Assembly (NCBI GenBank): GCA_002692325.1
Contig: NZJU01000009.1
Coordinates: 1-9,618, forward strand
Length of the DNA stretch: 9,618 nucleotides
Reading direction: 5' to 3'
Source: Candidatus Pelagibacter sp.
GTDB taxonomy: Bacteria > Pseudomonadota > Alphaproteobacteria > Pelagibacterales > Pelagibacteraceae
Shown: in pieces, positions 1 through 7,352 of the stretch
Layout: every line of letters starts with the position of its first letter
Numbering within the stretch: the first letter of the stretch is position 1
Notes under the pieces: generated by a model
Told to the model about the DNA's origin: nothing
The model's database searches: none
The model's input: only the letters and a program-made list of their open reading frames with translations
Position numbers and translations under genes: made by a program

Positions 1-274
1 CCATAATTTCACGGTTTTTTTTTACGGCATTTTCTCCCTCTAAAATCAACACTATTATGGGGCCGGAGGATAAATAATTGCAGAGACTATTAAAGAAGGG
101 TTTTGATTGATGTACTTCATAAAAACTTGAGGCTTCATCTTTTGAAATATGTAATTTTTTTTTGTCAAAAACATTTAACCCAGATTTTGCAAAGATTTTT
201 ATAATTGGGTTCTCTAAGTTTCTTTCGACTGCATCTGGTTTAATAATAGAGAGTGTTTGCTCTTTATCACTCAT
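1..274 (-). CDS. ndk: Nucleoside diphosphate kinase, N-terminal 91 residues (3' end outside window)
   Basis: Ndk transfers the gamma phosphate of ATP to nucleoside diphosphates through a phosphohistidine intermediate, balancing the cytosolic NTP and dNTP pools. The visible protein begins MSDKEQTLSIIKPDAVERN, with the family's nucleotide-binding lysine (K12) in the IKPDAV motif. It continues with FYEVHQSKPFF (residues 51-61), the GPIIVLILEGENAV strand (71-84) and NREIM (87-91), all in the expected order and spacing. The family is about 140 residues long, so roughly 50 residues, including the catalytic histidine, lie beyond the left edge. The ATG at 274-272 is chosen because the protein then begins exactly where the family does. 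The start lies inside the last codons of pepA (8-base overlap, 267-274), which suggests translational coupling and cotranscription. It is too short to be listed by a simple ORF finder because it is cut off. Confidence 0.95.
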   Translation of the reverse strand, partial: MSDKEQTLSIIKPDAVERNLENPIIKIFAKSGLNVFDKKKLHISKDEASSFYEVHQSKPFFNSLCNYLSSGPIIVLILEGENAVKKNREIM

Positions 275-1725
275 AATTTTCTTCTACCAATTGATTTAAT
301 AGTCTCACTCCGAATCCAGTTGCACCTCCTGAGTTTAAAGCACCACCGTATTTTGAAAAGGCCATGCCAGCAATATCTAAATGAGCCCACGGAGTTTTGT
401 TTAAAATAAATCTTTGTAGAAATTGAGCAGCGGTTGTGGATCCCGCTCCACCAATATAATTTATGTTCTGCATGTCTGCGTTTTTAGAATTCATAAGTTT
501 ATCATAATTTTTATGGAGTGGCATTCTCCATACTTTCTCTTCCACTCTTTCACCAGCTTCAAAAATCTGTTTTGACAATTTATTATCATTTGAAAAAAGC
601 CCAGCATATTCTGATCCTAAAGAAACTATAATTGCACCTGTTAATGTTGCTAAATCAATTATAAATTTTGGTTTAAATTTTTTTTCTGTGTAAGTTAATG
701 CATCAGCCAAAACTAGTCTACCTTCAGCATCGGTATTTAATACTTCGACTGTTTTTCCTGAGTATGACTTAACAATGTCTCCAGGTCTTTGTGCATTTCC
801 ACTAACCATATTTTCAACTAAACCAACAACGCCTACAACATTAACTTTTGCTTTTCTAAGCGCTAAATTTTTCATTAATCCTACTACGGCCGCAGAACCT
901 GCCATGTCATAAGTCATATCTTCCATAAATTTTGCAGGTTTAAGTGAATAGCCTCCAGTATCAAAACAGACTCCCTTTCCAACGAAAGCTAATGGTTTGG
1001 AATTATTTTTAGCACCATTCCATTCCATCGTAACTAAGTAAGACCCTCTTACACTTCCTTGCCCTACACCAAGTAATGCATTCATACCAAGTTTTTTTAA
1101 TTTCTTGTCATCGTATATTGTAATCTTTAAACCATATTTTCTTAAAGAACTTATCCGCTTTGCATATTCATCTGGGTGAAGAACATTACCAGGTTCGGAC
1201 ACCAAATCTCTTGCATAAAATGTTCCTTCTTCTAAAGCTTTAAATTTTATTTGACTTTGAATTGATGGTTGGTTTTTCTTTCCAAAAACATTTATATTAA
1301 TATTTCTAGTATCTTTTTTTGTTTTGTATTTTTTAAATTCGTAAGATTTTAATCTTATACCATGAAGAAAGTGACTCAAAAAATTTTCATATTTACAATT
1401 TATACTATCAGAATTTATAGAATATTTAGCGTCTTTCCCGTAATTTACTCTTCCAAAAAATTCAGCTCCCAAGTTTTCAATGTCGGATGTTTTCAAATTT
1501 TTTTTTATTGAAATTAATATAATTTTTTTTTTTTGAGTTAAGCTCAAATACAAATAGGTTTTTTTTTAAATCACTAGTTTTTAGCAAATCATTGATATAA
1601 GAAAATTCGTTATTTGAGAGATACCCTTTCAAACTACTAATAGTGAAAGATTCATTAGAAAATAATAATAAATTAGCTGATTGTTTTTCAGTTGTTTTTT
1701 TTGAATAATTAATTTTTATAGACAT
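267..1725 (-). CDS. pepA: Leucyl aminopeptidase (M17 family), reading frame broken at a 12-A run
   Basis: PepA is a cytosolic, two-metal aminopeptidase that removes N-terminal residues during peptide turnover. The gene is in two frames. The upstream frame (ATG at 1725) gives the N-terminal domain, and the frame from about 1553 down to the stop at 269-267 gives the rest. They join at the A12 run at 1534-1523, where reading one A fewer gives FVFELNSKKK-IILISIKKN. The join restores a 485-residue protein, the normal M17 length. In joined numbering the metal ligands and catalytic residues are all present: K250 and D255 in GKGVCFDTGG, K262, D273 in YDMAG, and D332, E334 and R336 in the signature NTDAEGRLVLADAL. 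The C-terminal WAHLDIAGMAF also matches the family. The internal ATG at 1553 is not a credible start, because it would delete the N-terminal domain and lies upstream of the join in the wrong frame. The stop overlaps the ndk start. A putative promoter lies at 1765-1792. The identity is very secure; whether the gene is functional is open. Confidence 0.92.
1477..1725 (-). CDS. pepA: N-terminal piece of leucyl aminopeptidase, upstream of the frameshift
   Basis: This is the 82-codon frame that starts pepA. Residues 1-67 (MSIKINYSKK through ELNSKKK) align with the M17 N-terminal domain: the segment FSYINDLLKTSDL matches the GYISALLRRGEL region of E. coli PepA. The strand that should follow (ERILLIGCG in E. 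coli) is found in the other frame as KKIILISIKK. Residues 68-82 are therefore out-of-frame read-through, ending at a stop at 1479-1477. If no slippage occurs, the ribosome makes only this short product and the catalytic domain is not made from this start. No clear Shine-Dalgarno precedes the ATG at 1725 (upstream sequence is almost pure A/T). It should be read as part of the gene spanning 267-1725, not as a separate gene. Confidence 0.85.
   Translation of the reverse strand: MSIKINYSKKTTEKQSANLLLFSNESFTISSLKGYLSNNEFSYINDLLKTSDLKKNLFVFELNSKKKNYINFNKKKFENIRH
1523..1534 (-). other. A12 homopolymer at the pepA frameshift (T12 on plus strand)
   Basis: Twelve A residues on the coding strand, the longest homopolymer I see in the window, sit exactly where the two pepA frames must be joined. 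Reading the run as A11 (or A14) continues ...SKKK into IILISIKK, while the A12 shown gives NYINF and then a stop at 1479-1477. A -1 ribosomal shift would hit a TAA within a few codons, so only loss of one A, gain of two, or a +1 ribosomal shift restores the enzyme. Two A9 runs (1498-1506 and 1559-1567) flank it and are in frame. Confidence 0.85.
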
Positions 1726-1742
1726 AAGTTTTAAATTTTAAG

Positions 1743-1772
1743 AGTATAATGCTATATATGTTCTATTATACT
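1743..1772. repeat. 8-bp perfect inverted repeat in the pepA/lptF divergent spacer
   Basis: AGTATAAT at 1743-1750 is repeated in inverse as ATTATACT at 1765-1772, separated by 14 bases. The half-site centres are 22 bp apart, about two helical turns, which is the geometry of a dimeric regulator site. Each arm also contains a TATAAT hexamer: plus strand at 1745-1750 and minus strand at 1770-1765. The repeat could therefore simply be two promoter -10 boxes facing each other, or chance in A/T-rich DNA. The symmetry is seen directly; a role as an operator is inference. Confidence 0.4.
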
Positions 1773-1792
1773 ATATTTCAATGTGTTATTAA
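1765..1792 (-). promoter_or_regulatory. Putative sigma-70-type promoter for pepA-ndk
   Basis: On the minus strand a consensus TATAAT (1770-1765) is preceded, after a 16-base spacer, by TTAATA (1792-1787), which matches four of six bases of TTGACA. Transcription would start near 1758 and leave a leader of about 33 bases before the pepA ATG at 1725. In DNA this rich in A/T a -10 match alone is weak evidence. Confidence 0.4.
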
Positions 1793-1795
1793 GTG

Positions 1796-1824
1796 TTGCG
1801 TACTATCATAGGTTGAGTTTTAAT
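1796..1824 (+). promoter_or_regulatory. Putative sigma-70-type promoter for the lptF operon
   Basis: TTGCGT (1796-1801) and TTTAAT (1819-1824, five of six bases of the -10 consensus) are separated by 17 bases, placing a start near 1831 and a leader of about 27 bases before lptF. The -35 match is only three of six. A second possible plus-strand -10, TATAAT at 1745-1750, lacks a recognisable -35. Some promoter must lie in this spacer, because the upstream gene points away. Confidence 0.3.
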
Positions 1825-1857
1825 TAAAGTTGCATTATTTATATATAAAAAATTCCT

Positions 1858-3003
1858 ATGGTTAAAAACAAAATTTACAACTATTTCCTTAAAGAGATTT
1901 TTAAGTCATTTATCACTATTTTATTTGCCTTTTCTATAATTGCTTGGACAGTAAGATCAGTAAATTTTTTAGAATTGATAGTTGATGATGGACATTCTTT
2001 AAAAACGTATTTGTATTTTAGTGCTTTAAATATAACAAACATAATTGCAAAGTTTATGCCCCTATCATTTTTATTAGCATTAAACTTATCAATAATTAAA
2101 TTTGAGAAACAAAACGAACTAATAATTCTTTGGACCACAGGTGTAAAAAAAATTAAAGTTATAAATTTATTTTTTTTGATATCTCTATTCATTTTGATAT
2201 TACAAATAATTTTTTCCGTTTTTATAACTCCAGGTGCTTTAAATAAATCTAGATATCTTGTTAAGGAGTCTACAATAACATCTTTTAATATTTTGGTTAA
2301 ATCTAATAATTTCAGTGACTCATTAAAAAGGACAACAGTTTTCGTAGAAAAAATAAATCCTAACAATGAATTAGAAACAATTTTTATAAGAGATGAGTCA
2401 AATACGTTTCAGAGTTTAGTTAATGAGAATGGTAAATCATCTAACCTAAGTATATTTGCAAAAAAAGGAGTTGTAAAAGGCAAGTCACTGGTTTTGGAAA
2501 ACGGTGTTATTCAATCTCTAAATGAAAAAGGGAAATTAAGTAATATTGAATTTGATAAAACAGTATTGTACTTAGATAATATTTCTACACGAACTATTTC
2601 TGAACCAAAAATGCAAGAAACTTCTACTTTAAATTTGTTAAATTGTTTAGACAAGTTTAGTAGTTTCACTAATAATTATTTATCTAATGAATGTAAATTT
2701 GAAGATGGAAAAAAAGAAGTTTTTCAAAATATTTCGAGAAGAATAGGAATGCCATTGTACATACCCTTGGTTTCATTGATAACATGTTTGTTGCTAGTAT
2801 CTAACTTAAAAAAAAGAAAAAGAGTGATAAATACGTTTTCCGTTGGTTTAGCAGGATTTTTAATATTAGTCCTTGCTGAAATTTTTTTAAGATATACTGG
2901 GAACTCAAAATTTAATACACTTTTATATTTTCTTTTTCCTTTAGCGTTAGTGCCCATTATGTACATCATATTATTTGTAAGGTCGAAAAAGGAACTTAAC
3001 TAA
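1858..3003 (+). CDS. lptF: LPS export ABC transporter permease LptF (YjgP/YjgQ family)
   Basis: LptF pairs with LptG and the ATPase LptB to form the inner-membrane motor that extracts lipopolysaccharide and pushes it onto the Lpt bridge. The 381-residue protein has the family layout: three N-terminal membrane helices (about 17-38, 52-80 and 101-124), a periplasmic jellyroll domain (about 125-295), and three C-terminal helices (about 297-317, 326-346 and 352-375). The cytoplasmic loop ELIILWTTGVKKIKV (about 88-101), between helices 2 and 3, is the conserved segment that contacts LptB. It is assigned LptF rather than LptG because it is first of the pair, the usual order, and because the following protein carries the LptG-like GVWIKE motif. 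The two are paralogues, so this assignment is less sure than the family. It is the first gene of the plus-strand run. No Shine-Dalgarno is visible before the ATG at 1858. lptB is not in the window. Confidence 0.9.
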   Translation: MVKNKIYNYFLKEIFKSFITILFAFSIIAWTVRSVNFLELIVDDGHSLKTYLYFSALNITNIIAKFMPLSFLLALNLSIIKFEKQNELIILWTTGVKKIKVINLFFLISLFILILQIIFSVFITPGALNKSRYLVKESTITSFNILVKSNNFSDSLKRTTVFVEKINPNNELETIFIRDESNTFQSLVNENGKSSNLSIFAKKGVVKGKSLVLENGVIQSLNEKGKLSNIEFDKTVLYLDNISTRTISEPKMQETSTLNLLNCLDKFSSFTNNYLSNECKFEDGKKEVFQNISRRIGMPLYIPLVSLITCLLLVSNLKKRKRVINTFSVGLAGFLILVLAEIFLRYTGNSKFNTLLYFLFPLALVPIMYIILFVRSKKELN

Positions 3004-4085
3004 TGAACAAAGTAATTTACAATTATATTATAAAAAATTATCTTAAAATAATTTTGAATATGACAGCTGTATTTTTTGGAGTTGTAATTCTACTAAATTT
3101 ATTTCAAGAGATTGAGTTTTTTAAAGATCTAAATGTTGGAATTCAATTGCCTTTAACGTTAACAGTTATGTTAGCCCCAAATATAGTCATTAAAATATTC
3201 CCTTTTATAATTTTTTTTTCAGCTATGTGGTATTTAGTTTCAATCAATAATAATAAAGAACTCCTCACATTAAAAGTTTTTGGAATTTCCAATTTAAAGA
3301 TGATTTCAATTTTATCAATTATTACTTTTTTGTTAGGAATAATTATATTATTTACTATCAATCCATTTACATCATCAATGATAAAATATTATGAGCAAAC
3401 AAAGTCAGCATACTCTAAAGATACAGATCATTTGGTCTCTATAAATAAAAATGGGGTGTGGATAAAAGAAAAGTCCGGTGAAAAGTTGAAACTTATGTAT
3501 GCAAAAAGTTTAGACGCAAATTATTTGAATGAACTATCAATTTATATTTTTGATACAGACAGTAAAAATTTAAAAAGAATTGAGGTTGGTAAAGCTGATA
3601 TTAGCTCAAATAATTGGATATTAAATGATGTAAAAGTATATAATAATGAGGCTAACCAACCAGAAATTCAAGAAAATTTAATTTTTTATTCAATGTTTAA
3701 TTTAACTAAAATTAGATCCGCGTACAAAAATTTAGATACAATTTCATTTATTAGACTGCTGAAAGACCAGGATACATTATTAGAAGACGGATATTCAAAA
3801 TTAGTTATTAAAGAAAAAATCAATTCACTAATTTCTTTACCAATATTTCTGGTATTAATGGTTTTTTTAGCAGCCATATTTGGTTTAGAAACAAGGAATA
3901 GAATTAATAACACTTATTTTGTTTTTGTTTCTATAATTTGTTGTGTTTTAATATATTACTTCAAGGACTTATCTGTTGCTTTGGGTCAAACCAATAAAAT
4001 TCCTATTGTTTTATCTGTTTGGATGCCTTTAATAGCAGTAACTTTATTTTGCTCAGTAGGATTATTAAGGTTATATGAAAAATAA
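3003..4085 (+). CDS. lptG: LPS export ABC transporter permease LptG (YjgP/YjgQ family)
   Basis: LptG is the second membrane subunit of the LptB2FG lipopolysaccharide extractor. The 360-residue protein repeats the LptF architecture: helices at about 16-35, 52-80 and 98-120, a periplasmic domain at about 121-273, then helices at about 276-294, 304-320 and 334-355. KELLTLKVFGISNLKMI (about 85-101) is the LptB-coupling loop. NGVWIKE (150-156), at the start of the periplasmic domain, is characteristic of LptG. The ATG at 3003 shares its A with the lptF stop (TAATG). A good Shine-Dalgarno, AAGGA at 2989-2993, lies nine bases upstream and supports this start. The one-base overlap means the two subunits are probably made in step, as suits an equimolar complex. 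The last 11 bases overlap lptD. Confidence 0.92.
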   Translation: MNKVIYNYIIKNYLKIILNMTAVFFGVVILLNLFQEIEFFKDLNVGIQLPLTLTVMLAPNIVIKIFPFIIFFSAMWYLVSINNNKELLTLKVFGISNLKMISILSIITFLLGIIILFTINPFTSSMIKYYEQTKSAYSKDTDHLVSINKNGVWIKEKSGEKLKLMYAKSLDANYLNELSIYIFDTDSKNLKRIEVGKADISSNNWILNDVKVYNNEANQPEIQENLIFYSMFNLTKIRSAYKNLDTISFIRLLKDQDTLLEDGYSKLVIKEKINSLISLPIFLVLMVFLAAIFGLETRNRINNTYFVFVSIICCVLIYYFKDLSVALGQTNKIPIVLSVWMPLIAVTLFCSVGLLRLYEK

Positions 4086-6414
4086 ATTCTTCTTTATACT
4101 ATATCTTTTTTTAACAATTTTTATAACTCAGAAATTGTATGCTGAGAATCTAAATATTAAATCAAAAAAAATTCAAATCAATGAAAAAACAGGCATTACA
4201 ATCTTTAATGAAAATGTTGAGGCGTTTGATGAGAATGAAAACTACATTTCGGGAAATTATGGTGAATACAACAAAAAAAAAGAAATCTTGAGTCTTGCTG
4301 GAAAAGTTAAACTTAAAACGAAAGAGGGTTATCAAATTACAACTGAGAATATTTTAGTTGATAATTTAGCGGGTATTATACAGTCAAATGAAAAATCTGT
4401 GCTTACCGACCTGGAGGGTAATAAAATTAAAGTTGAAATGTTCAGATATAATAGAGACAATAATATTTTTTCATCTATTGGAGAAATTACTGTTAATGAC
4501 AAAAATGGAAATAAATATAAATTTTCAGAAATTTATGTTGATGAAAAAAATAAAAAAATTGTAGGTTCTGATTTAAGAGCATTTTTTAATCCAAAGTCAT
4601 TCGGTGAAAACATTGAGGGTGATCCTAGAATATTTAGTAATAGCCTTTCAATAAGTAAAAATAAAAGTGAAATGGGTAAAGGTATTTTCACATATTGTAA
4701 ATTTGATAATGATAAGGATTGTCCTGCATGGTCTATACAAGCAAACAAAATTGAACATAATAAATCAAAAAAAACAATAATTTACGATAAAGCAGTTTTA
4801 AAAATATACGATTTCCCTATTTTTTATTTTCCTAAATTTTTTCATCCAGACCCTTCGGTAAAAAGACAAAGTGGATTTTTGGCCCCAACACTTATAGATA
4901 GCTCTAATCTGGGAACTGGTGTTGTAACTCCATATTTTATAAATTTAGGGATAAATAAAGATATTACATTAACACCTAAACTTTACTATGACGAGCATCC
5001 GTTATTACAGGCTGAGTTTAGGCAAGCTTTCAAAGATTCTTTCTTAATTGTTGATACTAGTTATACCGAGGGATATAAAAACTCAACTTCACTTAAAGAG
5101 GCGGGATCCAAAAATCATTTTTTTTCAAAATTAAATTATGATTTTATAGATACTGATACTAAAAAAAGTAATTTTATTCTCAATATTCAAAAAGTTTCGC
5201 ATAGCACTTTTTTAAAAGTATACGACTTAAGTTCAGCTTTGTTTGAAAAAGAGATAGATACTGTTGAAAATTCATTATCTTTTAACTACGAGGATGACGA
5301 TTCATCATTAGATTTTATGATGGCAAGATTTGAAAAATTGTCAGTATTAGATAATTCTAGATTTGAATATTTATCACCCTCTATGACTTTCAGTAGAGAT
5401 CTTGATTATTTTGAAGAATATGGGAATGTTAATTTTACCTCAAACTTTAAACTAAGAAATTATGAAGTAGATAAACACACTCAACTATTTGTTAACGATT
5501 TTAGCTTTAATTCTTTAAAATGGGTGAATCAATTAGGGTTTAACAGTCAGCTTAAATCTACAGTAAAAAATGTAAATTATAGCACTAAAAATGCTCTTGG
5601 TTTTAATAATGATAAAACGAGGTCAGAGTTACATGGTGCAATTGGATATCTTGGAGAGATACCAATGCTTAAAAGAACACAAAATAAAAAATTAATTGAA
5701 TATTTAACTCCAAAATTTTTGTTAAGGTACTCTCCTAATGAAATGAGAGATTTAAAAAACAATGTAAGGCTGACACCTTCGAATATTTTTAATATGGATA
5801 GAATTAATGAGTTAGATATCGTAGAAAGCGGTTTGAGCGCATCAATCGGTCTGACTTATGAAAAAAACACTGTTAATGAAAATAATAAGACAACAAATAA
5901 AGACTTCTCTGTTTCTTTAGGTCAAATAATTAATGAAAAAGAGGATAAAGATCGACCGACACCTTTAGATCAACGTTTCTCTGACTTGGTAGGGGAAATA
6001 TTGTGGGACCCGAGTTCTAAAATTAAATTAAAGTACAACTTTAATTTAGATCAAAATTATGAAACTTTTAATTATAATGAAATAAGTTCAAATTTTTTAT
6101 ATGGACCAACAACATTTAACATTAGCTTTTTGGAAGAGAGAGAAAATATGGGACAGCAAAGATATTTTAAAACTGATTTAGATTATAGCATTAATGACTA
6201 TAATAAACTGAATATTTCTACCAAAAGAAATTTACTTAAAGACTCTGCAGAGTTTTATAATTTAAGTTATCAGTATGCAATTGACTGTTTTAAAGCCGGA
6301 GTTGTGTTTAGAAGAGAATTTTATAATGACAGAGATATAGAACCAGAGGACTCCTTAATGTTTAATTTTAGTATCATACCTTTAACCGATGTCAACTCCC
6401 CTAAATTTGAGTAA
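4075..6414 (+). CDS. lptD: LPS-assembly outer-membrane protein LptD
   Basis: LptD is the outer-membrane barrel that, with LptE, inserts lipopolysaccharide into the outer leaflet. The 779 residues are close to the E. coli length. A signal peptide (residues 1-23, hydrophobic core FFFILYLFLTIFI, likely cleavage after KLYA) is followed by an OstA/LptA-like beta-jellyroll (about 25-165) that receives lipid from the periplasmic bridge. The barrel domain opens with the hallmark motif FFHPDPSVKRQSGFLAP (255-271) and runs to the C-terminus. Three cysteines are visible: C208 and C216 in a TYCKFDNDKDCPAW segment, and C738 near the C-terminus (AIDCFKAG). E. coli uses disulfides linking the N-terminal and barrel domains, so a C208 or C216 to C738 bond is plausible but inferred. 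The start overlaps lptG by 11 bases, with AAGG at 4067-4070 close upstream. surA follows after two bases. I see no lptE here. Confidence 0.93.
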   Translation: MKNKFFFILYLFLTIFITQKLYAENLNIKSKKIQINEKTGITIFNENVEAFDENENYISGNYGEYNKKKEILSLAGKVKLKTKEGYQITTENILVDNLAGIIQSNEKSVLTDLEGNKIKVEMFRYNRDNNIFSSIGEITVNDKNGNKYKFSEIYVDEKNKKIVGSDLRAFFNPKSFGENIEGDPRIFSNSLSISKNKSEMGKGIFTYCKFDNDKDCPAWSIQANKIEHNKSKKTIIYDKAVLKIYDFPIFYFPKFFHPDPSVKRQSGFLAPTLIDSSNLGTGVVTPYFINLGINKDITLTPKLYYDEHPLLQAEFRQAFKDSFLIVDTSYTEGYKNSTSLKEAGSKNHFFSKLNYDFIDTDTKKSNFILNIQKVSHSTFLKVYDLSSALFEKEIDTVENSLSFNYEDDDSSLDFMMARFEKLSVLDNSRFEYLSPSMTFSRDLDYFEEYGNVNFTSNFKLRNYEVDKHTQLFVNDFSFNSLKWVNQLGFNSQLKSTVKNVNYSTKNALGFNNDKTRSELHGAIGYLGEIPMLKRTQNKKLIEYLTPKFLLRYSPNEMRDLKNNVRLTPSNIFNMDRINELDIVESGLSASIGLTYEKNTVNENNKTTNKDFSVSLGQIINEKEDKDRPTPLDQRFSDLVGEILWDPSSKIKLKYNFNLDQNYETFNYNEISSNFLYGPTTFNISFLEERENMGQQRYFKTDLDYSINDYNKLNISTKRNLLKDSAEFYNLSYQYAIDCFKAGVVFRREFYNDRDIEPEDSLMFNFSIIPLTDVNSPKFE

Positions 6415-6416
6415 TT

Positions 6417-7352
6417 ATGTTGGTTTATTTTAAAAGATTATCATTAGTTTTAATGATTTTTCTTTATACCTCATTAACTTATCCAAATATATCTAGCACA
6501 ATAATTTCAAAAGTAGATAATGAAGTAATCACAACAATTGATCTTGAAAATGAAATTAAAACATACTTTATATTAAATAACATAAGTTTTACTAAAAAAA
6601 ATATAGAAAGTTACAAAAATCAACTTTTAGATGGGATGATAAAAAGACTTGTGAAAAAAAACGAGGTTACAAAATTTAAGATACAAGAGTATGATGAGAT
6701 AAGATTTAGTCAATATCTTGAACAAATAGCAAAAAATAAAAATTTAGGAATTAGTGGCTTAAAAGATTTATTTGAGAGTAATAAATTAGATTTTGAAAGA
6801 TTTAAGGATAATTTACGAGTACAATTTAAATGGAACAGATTAATTCTTAATATCTATGCTAAAGAAGTAAAACTAAGTATGAATGAAATTGAAATAGAAT
6901 TTCAAAAGTATTTATCAGACAGTAAAATCTCAGATGAGGTTTCATATAATATTTCTGAAATAGTAATTAACAATAATGAAATTGATAAATTTCAAGAAAT
7001 CAAAAGTTTTATTAATCAAAACAGTTTTGAAAAAGGTGTCGCAAAATATAGTGTTGGAGAAAGTGCTATTATAAGCGGTGCAATAGGTTGGCTAAATCAA
7101 AGCCAATTAAGTAAAGAGTTTAATGATGAATTAAAAAAATACAAAATTGGAGAATTTACAAAACCCTTAAAAAGAGCAGATAAACTTATTATTTTAAAGA
7201 TAAATGACAAAAAAATTCAAAAAAGATCTGAGCAAAATTTTGAAAAAGTAAAAAGTGAATTAGTTAATAGGATGCAAAATCAAAAATTAGAATTTTTTTC
7301 TATCTCACATTACAGCAAAGTTGCTAGATCTAGCATTATAAAGGTAAAATGA
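6417..7352 (+). CDS. surA: SurA-like periplasmic chaperone with one degenerate parvulin domain
   Basis: SurA escorts unfolded outer-membrane proteins, LptD among them, across the periplasm. The 311-residue protein starts with a signal peptide (about 1-25, core LSLVLMIFLYTSLTY). Next comes a SurA N-terminal helical domain (about 27-165, beginning with the typical ISKVDNEVITTIDLENEI), one parvulin-like domain (about 174-264, with SGAIGWLNQSQLSKEFNDEL and IGEFTKPL), and a C-terminal helix and tail (about 272-311) that packs on the N-domain in the E. coli protein. E. coli SurA has 428 residues and two parvulin domains; single-domain forms like this are known in other bacteria. The two histidines of active parvulins are absent: the HIL position reads ISEIVI and the GWH position reads ADKLII. 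It is therefore probably a chaperone without prolyl isomerase activity. It starts two bases after lptD and overlaps pdxA by four bases (ATGA). Confidence 0.88.
   Translation: MLVYFKRLSLVLMIFLYTSLTYPNISSTIISKVDNEVITTIDLENEIKTYFILNNISFTKKNIESYKNQLLDGMIKRLVKKNEVTKFKIQEYDEIRFSQYLEQIAKNKNLGISGLKDLFESNKLDFERFKDNLRVQFKWNRLILNIYAKEVKLSMNEIEIEFQKYLSDSKISDEVSYNISEIVINNNEIDKFQEIKSFINQNSFEKGVAKYSVGESAIISGAIGWLNQSQLSKEFNDELKKYKIGEFTKPLKRADKLIILKINDKKIQKRSEQNFEKVKSELVNRMQNQKLEFFSISHYSKVARSSIIKVK

Noticed and set aside
1477..1553. ATG at 1553 as the start of an independent, shorter leucyl aminopeptidase
   Set aside because: The preceding frame encodes the missing N-terminal domain right up to the A12 run, and the first ten residues read from 1553 (MYLSLTQKKK) are the out-of-frame version of FVFELNSKKK. 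The gene starts at 1725.
1881..2366. Minus-strand open frame of 161 codons opposite lptF
   Set aside because: It lies wholly within lptF, shows no recognisable domain, and is explained by low stop-codon density opposite an AT-rich membrane-protein gene. Shorter minus-strand frames at 2724-2969, 3143-3361, 3686-3913, 4533-4748 and 5577-5762 are rejected for the same reason.
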